Positions 1 to 8,728 of a DNA stretch of 53,013 nucleotides are shown here, piece after piece; the first letter of the stretch is position 1, and every line of letters begins with the position of its first letter. Where the stretch lies: positions 1-53,013 of the forward strand of contig JAFNAV010000013.1 in the NCBI GenBank assembly GCA_017860345.1, written 5' to 3'. The notes beneath the pieces are model-generated. The model was not told the origin of the DNA and searched no databases. It saw only the letters and a list, made by a program, of their open reading frames with translations. The stretch is from Bacteroidota bacterium. Its GTDB lineage: Bacteria > Bacteroidota > Bacteroidia > Bacteroidales > Paludibacteraceae. A program made the translations under genes and the position numbers.

Positions 1-64
1 CGGTAAGTCCGCGAAAGATATCAAGCGCCAGAAAACGCTGCTGCTCAGTAAGTGATTTAGTCAT
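1..64 (-). CDS. N-terminus of an HGSNAT/NagX-like inner-membrane acyltransferase (partial)
   Basis: Read on the minus strand, an ATG at 64-62 opens a frame that runs off the window edge. It encodes MTKSLTEQQRFLALDIFRGL followed by T. The ALDIFRGLT motif is the hallmark start of the first membrane helix of the DUF1624/DUF5009 family (heparan-alpha-glucosaminide N-acetyltransferase-like, NagX). Members are multi-pass inner-membrane proteins thought to transfer acetyl groups to amino sugars. Only 21 codons are visible, so the family call rests on this motif alone. The 5' flank holds a copy of repeat A rather than another gene. Confidence 0.6.
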   Translation of the reverse strand, partial: MTKSLTEQQRFLALDIFRGLT

Positions 65-126
65 ATAAAAAGTATTGTTGATTTGGTGTGTAAAAATACA
101 TTTTTTTATACAAATCAATTTAGTAT

Positions 127-423
127 ATGACAAAAATTCTATTTTGTCTATAATTCATGGATGTGAATAGTGATTCATGTGAATAGAAACGCGGATGTAG
201 CGGATTAAACAGATTTTCGCTGTAGACTCAAAAGCTTTCCTAATACGGATTACATTACAGATTTTGACTTCACAAGTGAAGTCAGCTGATTTTCAGCTGC
301 GAACACTAATCAGCCATTTACGTAGTAAATAAATCAGAATTAAAATCCGTTTTATTACTACAATAAATCAGTGTATATCAGCTAAATCCGCTACATCCGC
401 GTTTCTATTCCTTTTTTTGTCAT
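127..423 (+). repeat. Repeat A, copy 1 (MITE-like or structured intergenic repeat)
   Basis: The core, 181-410, is bounded by a perfect 26-bp terminal inverted repeat (181-206 and 385-410) that contains GCGGATGTAGCGGATT. Outside the core, TGACAAAA and TTTTGTCA boxes also pair. Internal hairpins are visible: GACTTCAC/GTGAAGTC (266-283), CAGCTGA/TCAGCTG (283-299) and ATTTAC/GTAAAT (316-330). A reverse-complement copy lies at 4456-4734 and a third, interrupted copy starts at 52532. There is no open reading frame of note, so it is non-autonomous if it is mobile. Confidence 0.85.
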
Positions 424-637
424 GTACAAATCAAATACAATAAGGTAAAAAAACAATCCCTGTTTTACGGCAGGTAATTTCTAAAAACAGATAAGAAGAT
501 TTTCGGCGCAACGGGTTATAGGAAAAAGTATTTAATCAATAGCCTTATTTACTTAAGCTATTAACATCCCCATTATAATAGGTAGTAATTAACTGAAATT
601 CTGTTACAAAAACTACATTTATCACAAATTATAGGTA

Positions 638-668
638 TTGTGCTGCCTTTCCTGCGGCTCTACCTTTG
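638..668 (+). promoter_or_regulatory. Promoter for the siderophore receptor gene
   Basis: A TTG at 638-640 (-33 element) is separated by exactly 20 bases from TACCTTTG at 661-668, a perfect match to the Bacteroidetes TAnnTTTG -7 element. The start codon follows 47 bases later. No clear Fur operator was recognised around it. Confidence 0.7.
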
Positions 669-715
669 CAAGCTGAAATCAAAAAATATTTTCCCAATAT
701 ATATAAATTTAAGGT

Positions 716-3043
716 ATGCAAAAGTTTTTATTGATTATCGCGCTGTTTGTGTCGGCGCAACTTATGGCTCAAACAAGTCAGATCAGAGGAAAAGTAACCA
801 CCAAAGATGGTAAACCTGCCGAATTTGTGAACATCATCCTGTTGGGTTCGCAAAAAGGTGCAACTGTAAGTCAGGAAGGTAATTACAGTATTGAAAATGT
901 AAAGGCCGGAACTTATACATTGGTAGCATCGTTTGTAGGACTTGATACACAAAGCAAAACCGTAACGGTAGAGTCCGGTAAAACCGCCATAGCCGATTTT
1001 GTACTGTCAGAGAACAGCAGGGAACTGACCGAAGTGGTGGTTACGGCCAATCCGGCCAAATATGTAGCCGATTACCCATCAGTATCGTTGCGACTGAAAA
1101 CACCGCTGCTTGAAGTTCCGCAAAACATACAGATAGTCACCAAACAAGTGATTCAGGAGCAGCAGGCTTTTGACATGCTCGAAAGCATTACACGTAACGT
1201 AAGTGGTGCTCGCCGTATGGAACACTGGGACAATTATGCACTTATCTATATGCGTGGTTCGCAAATAGCAGCTTTCCGCAATGGGATGAATGTTACCATG
1301 TCATGGAGTCCGCAACCAGAAGATATGAGCATGGTAGAGCGCATCGAATTTGTGAAAGGGCCAGCAGGGTTTATGCTTGCCAACGGAGAGCCCAGCGGTT
1401 TTTACAACGTAGTTACCAAAAAACCTACCGGAATTACCAAAGGAGAACTAAGCATGACCGTAGGTAGTTACAACACCTACCGTACCACCCTTGATCTGGA
1501 CGGGAAATTGGACAAAAGCGGCAAACTGCTTTATCGCCTGAATGTGCTGGCACAATCCAAAGGTTCACAACGTCCGTATGAATTCAACGACCGTATCGCC
1601 ATAGCTCCGGTTATCAAATACCAGCTCAGCCCGCAAACCTCACTTACTGCCGAATATACTTACAACTACAACAAGATGTCGGTTATCGGGTCGAACTATT
1701 CATTTTCGGCCAAGGGGTATGCCGATCTTCCGGTAGACTTTACTACTGCCGAAGCCAATATGAGTCCTACCATTCTGAAAGAAAGTTCAGCCTTCGTTAC
1801 GCTGGTACACAGCTTTGACGACAACTGGAAATTTACCGGACAGGTTGCTTATATCAATTCCCGTCAGGAAGGACAGAGCTTGTGGCCTTCAGGTTTTGAT
1901 ATTACGAAAGACACCCTGAACAGAGGAATTTCTATTTGGGATTACGAGGGCGAAAGCAAGGTTGGTCAGTTTTTTGTGAATGGCGACCTGCAAACCGGAT
2001 CGGTCAGACACCGCATACTTGCCGGAATTGACATGGGCGATAAATTGTTTTATCACGACTGGATGCAGGGAGGATCCATTGGAAGCATGGCCATATATAA
2101 CCCAACCTACGGAACGGTTGCGGCTACCGCATATCCTGTATACGACCGCTCGCTAAGCCTGAAAGAGCGTGGCGTGAACTATCATCAATCTTATGTGGGA
2201 TATTATGTTCAGGATGAAATAGGGCTTTTCAACGACAAACTCCGCCTGACAATAGCAGGACGGTTGACTACCGCCATTGATGAAGATTATTATTCGGGAA
2301 AAGCCAAAGCATCGAAATTCACACCCCGCTTCGGAGCAAGTTACAGCATCGACAAAAACACCTCGGTATATGGCGTTTACGATCAGGCATTTGTTCCACA
2401 AATTGGAACTACTTCAACAGGAAGATCTGTTAAACCGCTTACTGGTGATAATTATGAATTAGGGTTGAAGCGTGATTGGTTTGGAGGCAACTGGACTACA
2501 TCGCTTGCTCTTTTCCATATTGTAAAAAACAACATACTTGCCAGTGAGTCTATAAATTATGTGTATGAATTAGGTCAAGCAGTTACCAAAGGTGTTGAGT
2601 TTGATATACGCGGACAAATAACCGATGAATTTAGTGTAACTGCAAACTATGCTTATACTGACGGTGTTGTAACTAAAGATGAAAATCCGGAAAAAGTGAA
2701 TGTTACCCTTCCGGGTATCAGCACACATTTGGCTAATGCCTGGCTGACATACCGTTTTACCGATACAGCTCTGAAAGGATTTGGTGTTTCGCTGGGTGCT
2801 CAATATCAGGCAGGACGTACAGCATGGTACGTGTTCGACGGAACCAGTCAGGTATTGCCCGATTATTTTCGCTTGGATGGAGGTATTTCGTACAAAGCCA
2901 ATAAATTTACTGTTGCATTAAACGTAAACAACCTCACCAGCAACTATCTGTACTCAGGCGCTTATTACAACTGGGGCGGATTATACTACTGGCAGGCCGA
3001 AGCGCTTATCAACGCCAGACTGAATGTAACTTACAAGTTTTAA
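716..3043 (+). CDS. TonB-dependent siderophore receptor (FhuE/FcuA type)
   Basis: Outer-membrane beta-barrel receptor of 775 residues, predicted to import ferric siderophores using TonB energy. A signal peptide ends at about residue 19 (LMAQ). A carboxypeptidase-regulatory-like domain follows at about 22-100 (IRGKVTTKDGKPAEF), then a plug domain at about 110-250 with the siderophore-receptor features EVPQNIQIVTKQ, YMRG and ERIEFVKGPAGFM. The rest is barrel, ending in the terminal aromatic residue (TYKF) typical of barrel proteins. The extra N-terminal domain is common in Bacteroidetes receptors. The following PepSY-type membrane gene lies about 175 bases downstream on the same strand and fits an uptake-plus-reduction pair. 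The actual ligand cannot be inferred. The two genes are flanked by inverted repeat A copies. Confidence 0.88.
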   Translation: MQKFLLIIALFVSAQLMAQTSQIRGKVTTKDGKPAEFVNIILLGSQKGATVSQEGNYSIENVKAGTYTLVASFVGLDTQSKTVTVESGKTAIADFVLSENSRELTEVVVTANPAKYVADYPSVSLRLKTPLLEVPQNIQIVTKQVIQEQQAFDMLESITRNVSGARRMEHWDNYALIYMRGSQIAAFRNGMNVTMSWSPQPEDMSMVERIEFVKGPAGFMLANGEPSGFYNVVTKKPTGITKGELSMTVGSYNTYRTTLDLDGKLDKSGKLLYRLNVLAQSKGSQRPYEFNDRIAIAPVIKYQLSPQTSLTAEYTYNYNKMSVIGSNYSFSAKGYADLPVDFTTAEANMSPTILKESSAFVTLVHSFDDNWKFTGQVAYINSRQEGQSLWPSGFDITKDTLNRGISIWDYEGESKVGQFFVNGDLQTGSVRHRILAGIDMGDKLFYHDWMQGGSIGSMAIYNPTYGTVAATAYPVYDRSLSLKERGVNYHQSYVGYYVQDEIGLFNDKLRLTIAGRLTTAIDEDYYSGKAKASKFTPRFGASYSIDKNTSVYGVYDQAFVPQIGTTSTGRSVKPLTGDNYELGLKRDWFGGNWTTSLALFHIVKNNILASESINYVYELGQAVTKGVEFDIRGQITDEFSVTANYAYTDGVVTKDENPEKVNVTLPGISTHLANAWLTYRFTDTALKGFGVSLGAQYQAGRTAWYVFDGTSQVLPDYFRLDGGISYKANKFTVALNVNNLTSNYLYSGAYYNWGGLYYWQAEALINARLNVTYKF

Positions 3044-3179
3044 ACCCAACAGATAAGGCTTATATCACGACCCCAATTCAATCGGGTAAGAAATAAAAGG
3101 AACGCATGTAACACCCATGGGCGAGTTTACCCGCACAAGGGAATGATTAATAAATCCGACGTCACCTCAATCAGTCGGG

Positions 3180-3214
3180 AAGCCTCCCTTCCAGGGAGGT
3201 TGGAGGGGCTTTTA
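3180..3214. repeat. Short G/C-rich palindromic repeat upstream of the PepSY gene
   Basis: AAGCCTCCCTTCCAGGGAGG followed by TTGGAGGGGCTTTTA ends five bases before the ATG at 3220. It belongs to the same style of element as the one inside the GH94 gene (22432-22461). The CCTCCC/GGGAGG arms can form a hairpin over the translation start region. Confidence 0.65.
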
Positions 3215-3219
3215 AACAC

Positions 3220-4350
3220 ATGAAAAAGATATTCAGGAAACTACACCTCTGGCTCGGACTTTTGTCCGGGCTTTTGGTGTTTGTTATAGCCCTCACAGGC
3301 GCTCTTTACGCTTTTCAGGCCGAAATAAGTTCGTTGGCCGGATACCGCCATGTACAAGAACAACACGGGAGTTTTCTACCTCCGTCGGTACTTCAGCAAA
3401 TTGCTGAGGAGCAGTTGCCCGGCAAAGAGCTGCACTCCATCAATTACCGGGGCCGCACGCATGCAGCCGAGGCCGTGTTTTATGGTTACGAACCCACTTA
3501 CTACCAACTTGTGTTCCTGAACCCGTACACGGGCGAAGTGCTGAAAGTAAAAGATATGGAAAAAGATTTTTTCCGTTTCATTATCAACGGACACTTTTAC
3601 CTGTGGCTACCTCCGGCTATCGGTCAGCCATTGGTGGCGTGGTCTACACTTGTTTTTTTACTTGTAACCCTTACCGGCCTCATTATCTGGATACCCAAAA
3701 ACCGGAAAGCGCTTAAGAAACGTATTTGGTTTAGTTGGGAAAAGGGAGCTAAATGGCCCAAAATCAATTTCGACCTGCACGTTGTAGGTGGACTGTATGC
3801 TACGGTTTTTGCTGTGATATTCGCCATTACCGGATTGGTATGGGGTTTTCAGTGGTTTGCCTACGGATATTACAAAATAGTAGGCGGCGTAAAATCACTC
3901 GCCTACAACGATATAAGTCCGTATAAAAATCAGACAACCGGCAACAAAACAACGCATGCCCTGGACTCGGTATGGGTACTTATGCAGCACGAATATCCTG
4001 AAGCCACCACCATAGAAGTGCATCCGGTACACACCGACAGCACTCTGATTACAGCCAGTGTGTCGCTTGGCAAGGGCACCTACTGGAAAACCGACTATCG
4101 CTACTTCGACCAGCATTCGCTAACCGAGGTAAAGCCTGACAATATCTACGGACGATTAGAAGATGCTAATGCCGGCGAGAAGCTTTTTCGGATGAATTAC
4201 GACATTCACACCGGGGCAATTCTGGGTTTGCCGGGAAAAATTCTGGCTTTCGTTATGAGTCTTTTTATTGCCAGCCTGCCAGTTACAGGATTCATTATCT
4301 GGTGGCGAAAAAAACGCAATAAGCTCCAAAAGAAGAGCCGGAAACATTAG
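3220..4350 (+). CDS. PepSY-associated transmembrane protein, putative siderophore/iron reductase
   Basis: A 376-residue inner-membrane protein of the PepSY-TM (PF03929) family. The first membrane helix is at about 12-34, directly after the typical start KKIFRKLHLWLGLLSG. Further helices lie at about 138-160, 190-212 and 340-362. Histidines sit at the helix edges in HLWLG, NGHFYLW, DLHVVGG and DIHTG, a pattern shared with haem-binding FoxB/PiuB-like proteins that reduce ferric siderophores at the inner membrane. It follows the siderophore receptor on the same strand. The family and topology are seen in the sequence; the reductase role is inferred from context. A basic C-terminus (KKRNKLQKKSRKH) is expected to be cytoplasmic. 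Confidence 0.8.
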   Translation: MKKIFRKLHLWLGLLSGLLVFVIALTGALYAFQAEISSLAGYRHVQEQHGSFLPPSVLQQIAEEQLPGKELHSINYRGRTHAAEAVFYGYEPTYYQLVFLNPYTGEVLKVKDMEKDFFRFIINGHFYLWLPPAIGQPLVAWSTLVFLLVTLTGLIIWIPKNRKALKKRIWFSWEKGAKWPKINFDLHVVGGLYATVFAVIFAITGLVWGFQWFAYGYYKIVGGVKSLAYNDISPYKNQTTGNKTTHALDSVWVLMQHEYPEATTIEVHPVHTDSTLITASVSLGKGTYWKTDYRYFDQHSLTEVKPDNIYGRLEDANAGEKLFRMNYDIHTGAILGLPGKILAFVMSLFIASLPVTGFIIWWRKKRNKLQKKSRKH

Positions 4351-4380
4351 CCTGAATATCGCCAGAAACAAGATATCAAA

Positions 4381-4453
4381 CTATAAGATTTTAACCACAA
4401 TAGACACATTAGAACAATGATTTGTTGATTAAAACTTTACAATTTCGTTAAGT
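4381..4453 (+). repeat. Repeat B fragment, copy 1
   Basis: A 73-base segment containing AAGATTTTAACCACAATAGA and TGATTTGTTGATTAA is repeated near-identically at 52446-52516 and within 52612-52871. In two of the three places it directly precedes a repeat A copy. Confidence 0.75.
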
Positions 4454-4455
4454 AA

Positions 4456-4734
4456 ATGACAAAAAAAATAGAAGCGCGGATATAGCGGATTTAACTGATA
4501 TACAATGATTTATTGTAGTGATAAAACGGATTTTAATTCTGATTTATTTACTACGTAAATGGCGGATTAGTTTTCGCAGCTGAAAATCAGCCGACTTCAC
4601 TTGTGAAGTCTAAAATCTGTCATGTAATCCGTATCAGGAAAGCTTTTGAGTTTACAGCGAAAATCTGTTTAATCCGCTATATCCGCGTTTCTATTCACGT
4701 CCATTAATTGTAGACAAAATGGAATTTTTGTCAT
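4456..4734 (-). repeat. Repeat A, copy 2 (inverted relative to copy 1)
   Basis: The reverse complement of 127-423, with scattered substitutions. It keeps the inner hairpins, the GCGGAT...ATCCGC inverted ends and the outer TGACAAAA/TTTTGTCA boxes. Together with copy 1 it brackets the siderophore receptor and PepSY genes. Confidence 0.85.
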
Positions 4735-4804
4735 GGACTAAAACTCAAAAGCTAAAAAGTAAAGTAAAATTCCGCAATAATATCGTTTTTAAGATACAAA
4801 TACT

Positions 4805-4812
4805 TATCTTTG
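4805..4812 (+). promoter_or_regulatory. -7 element of the B12 locus promoter
   Basis: TATCTTTG matches TAnnTTTG and lies a few bases before the riboswitch aptamer, so transcription would begin right at its 5' edge. The -33 region is only a T-rich run. Confidence 0.55.
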
Positions 4813-4817
4813 CAACC

Positions 4818-5112
4818 GCAATGGTTCAGCCGGGATACTCTTTTCCGGTCTGATTAAAAGGGAATCAGGTGAAAATCCTGAACAGTCCCGCTGCTGTAAG
4901 CTCTAAGCCCCTTCAAAACCTTTCCGCCACGGCGGAAGATTAAGATAGGGAAAACGTATTGAACATCACATTTGCCACTGTTTCTTTTGACAACAGACGG
5001 CAGACAACCGTGAACACAGATTCTATCTGTCGTTCCGTTGTCTGAAAACCGTTGTCAGTGTTACGGGAAGGCGTTCAAAACGGGAGTAAGTCAGAAGACC
5101 TGCCATATTGTA
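4818..5112 (+). promoter_or_regulatory. Cobalamin riboswitch
   Basis: The conserved cobalamin aptamer blocks appear in order: AAAAGGGAATCAGGTG (4856-4871), CAGTCCCGCTGCTGTAAG (about 4883-4900), GCCACTG (4974-4980), GGGAAGGCG (5065-5073) and the B12 box GTCAGAAGACCTGCC (5090-5104). The outer ends ATGG (4821) and CCAT (5103) can pair. A peripheral arm is unusually well formed, with nested stems TGACAAC/GTTGTCA, CAGACAAC/GTTGTCTG and ACAGAT/ATCTGT between 4988 and 5057. The element should switch off the downstream receptor gene when cobalamin is plentiful. Confidence 0.95.
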
Positions 5113-5242
5113 AATAGTTTTAAAGCTTTCGAGGATAGAGCTAAAAACCAATACTGCATTACGCTTCGCCGGAGCGCCATTCATGCTTTGTTGATTTTAC
5201 CTTTTCTTGCAGGCTATTTGGTAACAAACAAATAGTATCAAT

Positions 5243-7291
5243 ATGCGTTTTTCAGCAATCAGGTTATTCGTGCTTTCGGGGCTTTTAGGGCTTCGGTTGT
5301 TGCCATTGGCAGCTGCCGACCCAAAGGTTGATACCACCAAAGTATACTCCATCAACGAAGTAACCGTGACTGAAAGCTACCGCAAAACCGAGGTTCGCTC
5401 ATCGGCACCCCTTCAGATATTATCATCCAAACAAATAGAAAATCTGAACGCCTTGCAGGTGTCCGATGCCGTTAAGTACTTTTCAGGAGTATCGGTAAAA
5501 GACTATGGCGGCATAGGCGGATTAAAAACCGTATCGGTACGTAGTTTGGGTGCAGCTCATACAGCGGTGAGCTACGATGGCATATCGCTTACCGATTGCC
5601 AAACCGGGCAGATTGACATAGGCCGCTTTTCGCTGGACAATGTAGATATGCTATCGCTTAACAACGGACAAAGCGATAATATTTTTCAGCCGGCCAGATT
5701 ATTTGCTTCGGCAGCTGTGCTGAATATCCGCACGCTGGCCCCACGGTTCGAAGACAACAAGCTCCTGAACGGGAAAGCATCGGTTAAAACAGGGTCGTTC
5801 GGACTGATTAATCCATCGGCGTGGCTACAATATAAAGTCTCGAAAAAACTCTCGGCCTCGGTGAGTGCCGAGTGGCTTCAGGCCGACGGGCAATATCCAT
5901 ATAAGCTTTATCAGGGTGGCGACGACGGTATTGTAACCGACGAAACACGCAAAAACACCGAAGTGAAAAACTTCAGGGTAGAAAGTACTCTCTATGCCAA
6001 CTTCTCCGAAAAAGAAAGCGCTTACATCAAAGCCTATTATTACAACTCCGAGCGCGGACTGCCCGGAGCAACTATTTTCAACAATACGGATAATTTTTCG
6101 TCGCAATATTTGTGGGATGCTACCTGCTTTGTACAAGCACATTATGAGCGCGACATCTCTAAAACGCTGTCGGTTCAAACTAATGCCAAGTTCAACTACG
6201 GCTATCTGCACTATTTAGACCCCACTTACCTGAATTCAGAAGGAAAGCAGGAAAGTTTTTATCATCAGAATGAATATTACGCCTCTTTTTCGGCCTTGTA
6301 CAAAGCATTCAGCCGTTTGTCGTTTTCAGCATCAGCCGATGGATTTATAAACACTTTGGGTGCCGAATACGAAAGCGCTGCGGAAACAGAAAATTTTGCA
6401 CGCCCTGTGAGGTACAACCTTGTGAGTGTGTTGGCCGCAAAGTACGTATCCGAAAAGCTTCTCGGCACTGCCAGCCTGTTATCCACCCTGGTAACCGAAA
6501 CTGTAGCTCAGGGCGATGCAGCTGCCAGCCACAACCGGCTTTCGCCCTACATAAGCTTTACTTATAAGCCATTTGACAAGCAGGATTTGCGGTTCAGGGC
6601 ATTCTATAAAAATATTTTTCGCCTGCCTACGTTCAACGACTTGTATTATTCGCGTGTAGGAAATGCCGACTTGCTGCCCGAAACCACCGACCAGTTCAAT
6701 TTGGGAATTACTTACTCCCTGTCGGTAGGGAAAGTGATACCGCTTGTATCGCTTACTGTAGATGGGTATCGCAACTATGTAAAAGACAAAATTATAGCCA
6801 TGCCAACAAAAAATATATTTGTATGGACGATGGTTAATCTGGGTAAAGTAGAAGTTACCGGCGTAGATGTGTCGGGCGAAGCATCGGTGGCGGTAGGTAA
6901 AAAACTGGGGATTATCCTTGGCGGAACCTACACCTATCAACGTGTATTAGACGTAACCGACCCTGAAAGTGACACTTACCGGCATCAGGTAGCTTATACG
7001 CCACGTGTGGCAGGTTCGGGCAGGCTGGCTTTTGAAAATCCCTGGGTAAATGTGGCTTATTCGGTTTTGTGGTCGGGAGCGCGCTATGCTCTGTTTCAGA
7101 ACTTTGCCGAAAACCGGTTGGCCGGCTACAGCGACCACAGCATTTCGCTATCGCGCGAGTTTGCATTCAACAAAAAAACACTGAATCTCAATATAGAAGC
7201 ACTGAACATCCTGAACGAGAATTATGCCATCGTGCGGTGGTTCCCCATGCCGGGGCGCTCGTTCAGGGCAACAGTGTCCCTGAAATTTTGA
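5243..7291 (+). CDS. btuB: BtuB-like TonB-dependent cobalamin receptor
   Basis: Outer-membrane receptor of 682 residues directly behind the cobalamin riboswitch. A signal peptide ends near residue 25 (PLAAADP). A TonB-box-like INEVTVTE follows at about 36, then a plug at about 50-165 (IENLNALQVSDAVKYFSGVS, VSVRSLGAAHTAVSYDG). A barrel fills the remainder and ends in ATVSLKF. It lacks the extra carboxypeptidase-like N-terminal domain of the receptor at 716. In Bacteroides, BtuB forms a stable surface complex with the lipoprotein BtuG, and a BtuG-like gene follows here after 56 bases. Cobalamin as substrate is inferred from the riboswitch and the neighbour. Confidence 0.9.
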   Translation: MRFSAIRLFVLSGLLGLRLLPLAAADPKVDTTKVYSINEVTVTESYRKTEVRSSAPLQILSSKQIENLNALQVSDAVKYFSGVSVKDYGGIGGLKTVSVRSLGAAHTAVSYDGISLTDCQTGQIDIGRFSLDNVDMLSLNNGQSDNIFQPARLFASAAVLNIRTLAPRFEDNKLLNGKASVKTGSFGLINPSAWLQYKVSKKLSASVSAEWLQADGQYPYKLYQGGDDGIVTDETRKNTEVKNFRVESTLYANFSEKESAYIKAYYYNSERGLPGATIFNNTDNFSSQYLWDATCFVQAHYERDISKTLSVQTNAKFNYGYLHYLDPTYLNSEGKQESFYHQNEYYASFSALYKAFSRLSFSASADGFINTLGAEYESAAETENFARPVRYNLVSVLAAKYVSEKLLGTASLLSTLVTETVAQGDAAASHNRLSPYISFTYKPFDKQDLRFRAFYKNIFRLPTFNDLYYSRVGNADLLPETTDQFNLGITYSLSVGKVIPLVSLTVDGYRNYVKDKIIAMPTKNIFVWTMVNLGKVEVTGVDVSGEASVAVGKKLGIILGGTYTYQRVLDVTDPESDTYRHQVAYTPRVAGSGRLAFENPWVNVAYSVLWSGARYALFQNFAENRLAGYSDHSISLSREFAFNKKTLNLNIEALNILNENYAIVRWFPMPGRSFRATVSLKF

Positions 7292-7347
7292 TACAAAATG
7301 AATTTAAAAGGCAGTAATAAATACAAAATAACTTACGCACAAACAAC

Positions 7348-8499
7348 ATGAACTCAGCTCAATATTTATATTTTATAAAACTTATATCATCCCGTAGAAA
7401 GGTTTGGGGATTGCTTGTGCTGGTTGTGCTGTGTTTGTCGGCATGCGACGATATGGAAGACAAAGAGCGTAAAACCAACTACATTACGGAAGAGTCGGTA
7501 ACAGGGGTGTACGTGCTATCCGAAGGATTGTTTAACAGCAACAACAGTACCCTGGCCTATTACGATTTTGATACGCAAACCCTGACCTCCGACCAGTTTC
7601 TGGTGGCGAACAAACGCGGACTGGGCGATACTGCCAACGATATGAAACTTTATGGTTCGAAACTTTATATTGTGGTGAATGTTTCGAGTCAGATAGAGAT
7701 AGTAGATGTAAGCACAGGTAAATCGCTGAAACGCATACCCATGTTTAACGATGCAGGAATAGCACGCCAGCCACGGTATATAGACTTTGCCGGTGGAAAT
7801 GCTTACGTATGTTCGTTTGATGGTACGCTGGCGCGGATAGATACGACCAATCTGAGCATCACGGGTATTACACAATGCGGCAGAAACCCCGACGGACTTT
7901 GCATAGCCAATGGTAAGATATATGTGTCGAACTCGGGCGGACTTGATTTTCCGAACTATGACAATACAGTATCGGTAGTACCTATAAGTACTTTTAAAGA
8001 AACAAAGAAAATAACCGTCAGCAGTAATCCGTCAAAAATCGAGGCCGATTCGCAGGGCGATGTTTACGTGGTATCGCGGGGCGATAATTTTGGGAATCCG
8101 CCCTACAAGTTCCAGAAGATAAGCTCTGTTACCGACGAACTCGTACATACCTTCGACGACATACAAGCGCTTAATTTCGCTATAAACAATGATACAGCTT
8201 ATATTTACAATTACGATTTCAGCAACCAAAGCTGCTGGGTAAAGGTATTCGACTGTATTGAAGAAAAAATTATATCAGATAACTTTATAACCGACGGAAC
8301 CGAACTCGCTACCCCTTATGGCGTAGATGTAAATCCGGTTAACGGCGATGTATACCTCACCGATGCCAAATCATACGTAATTTGGGGAGACGTACTTTGC
8401 TTTGACCGAAAGGGCAAACTAAAGTTTAGAATACAGTCTATTGGGCTCAATCCCAATAAAACTATATTTGTCGGCAGTAAAAAAACAATTCAAATATAG
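7348..8499 (+). CDS. btuG: BtuG-like cobalamin-binding beta-propeller surface lipoprotein
   Basis: A 383-residue lipoprotein with an N-terminal membrane stretch and a lipobox at about residue 31-34 (LSAC), followed by acidic DDMEDKE. This is the pattern expected for surface export in Bacteroidetes. The body is a DUF5074/YncE-like propeller with repeated blades such as KLYIVVNVSSQIEIVDVSTGK, AYVCSFDGTLARIDT and GKIYVSNSGG. In Bacteroides thetaiotaomicron the propeller lipoprotein BtuG sits over BtuB and captures B12 with very high affinity. The architecture and the position after the riboswitch-controlled receptor support the same role here. Confidence 0.85.
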   Translation: MNSAQYLYFIKLISSRRKVWGLLVLVVLCLSACDDMEDKERKTNYITEESVTGVYVLSEGLFNSNNSTLAYYDFDTQTLTSDQFLVANKRGLGDTANDMKLYGSKLYIVVNVSSQIEIVDVSTGKSLKRIPMFNDAGIARQPRYIDFAGGNAYVCSFDGTLARIDTTNLSITGITQCGRNPDGLCIANGKIYVSNSGGLDFPNYDNTVSVVPISTFKETKKITVSSNPSKIEADSQGDVYVVSRGDNFGNPPYKFQKISSVTDELVHTFDDIQALNFAINNDTAYIYNYDFSNQSCWVKVFDCIEEKIISDNFITDGTELATPYGVDVNPVNGDVYLTDAKSYVIWGDVLCFDRKGKLKFRIQSIGLNPNKTIFVGSKKTIQI

Positions 8500-8728
8500 T
8501 GGGACAACAATAAAAAACAGCTTAGGAAAAACAGATAAATATAATTCAAAGAAATTCTCAAACCGAGCAACCCAACAAAACAAATCATCTGATTATACAA
8601 GGCACACACTACTGATTCCGGAATAAAATAATTTGCAGAAAGTGGTGCCCCGATAGTCCCTATGGATACAGGGGACAGGCATGTTGTATCCCTGTAAAAA
8701 AGAGCATAAAACTCGTAACTTATTGAAC

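Larger units (their letters stand above)
65..715. other. Intergenic region with repeat A copy 1 and a promoter
   Basis: No convincing gene is seen in this 650-base stretch between two divergent genes. It contains a structured repeat (about 127-423), AT-rich sequence, and a promoter of the Bacteroidetes class just before the siderophore receptor gene. Confidence 0.7.
4351..4804. other. Intergenic region occupied by repeats B and A
   Basis: No gene is seen. The stretch holds a repeat B fragment (4381-4453) immediately followed by repeat A copy 2 (4456-4734), then an AT-rich lead into the promoter of the B12 locus. Confidence 0.7.

Noticed and set aside
127-4734. A classical composite transposon around the iron-uptake genes
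   Set aside because: Repeat A carries no transposase and no target duplication was seen at the outer edges, so only a bracketed arrangement is reported.
5038-5235. A 65-codon plus-strand open frame in front of btuB
   Set aside because: It lies within the cobalamin riboswitch and its downstream leader; codons overlap conserved aptamer bases, so it is not a gene.
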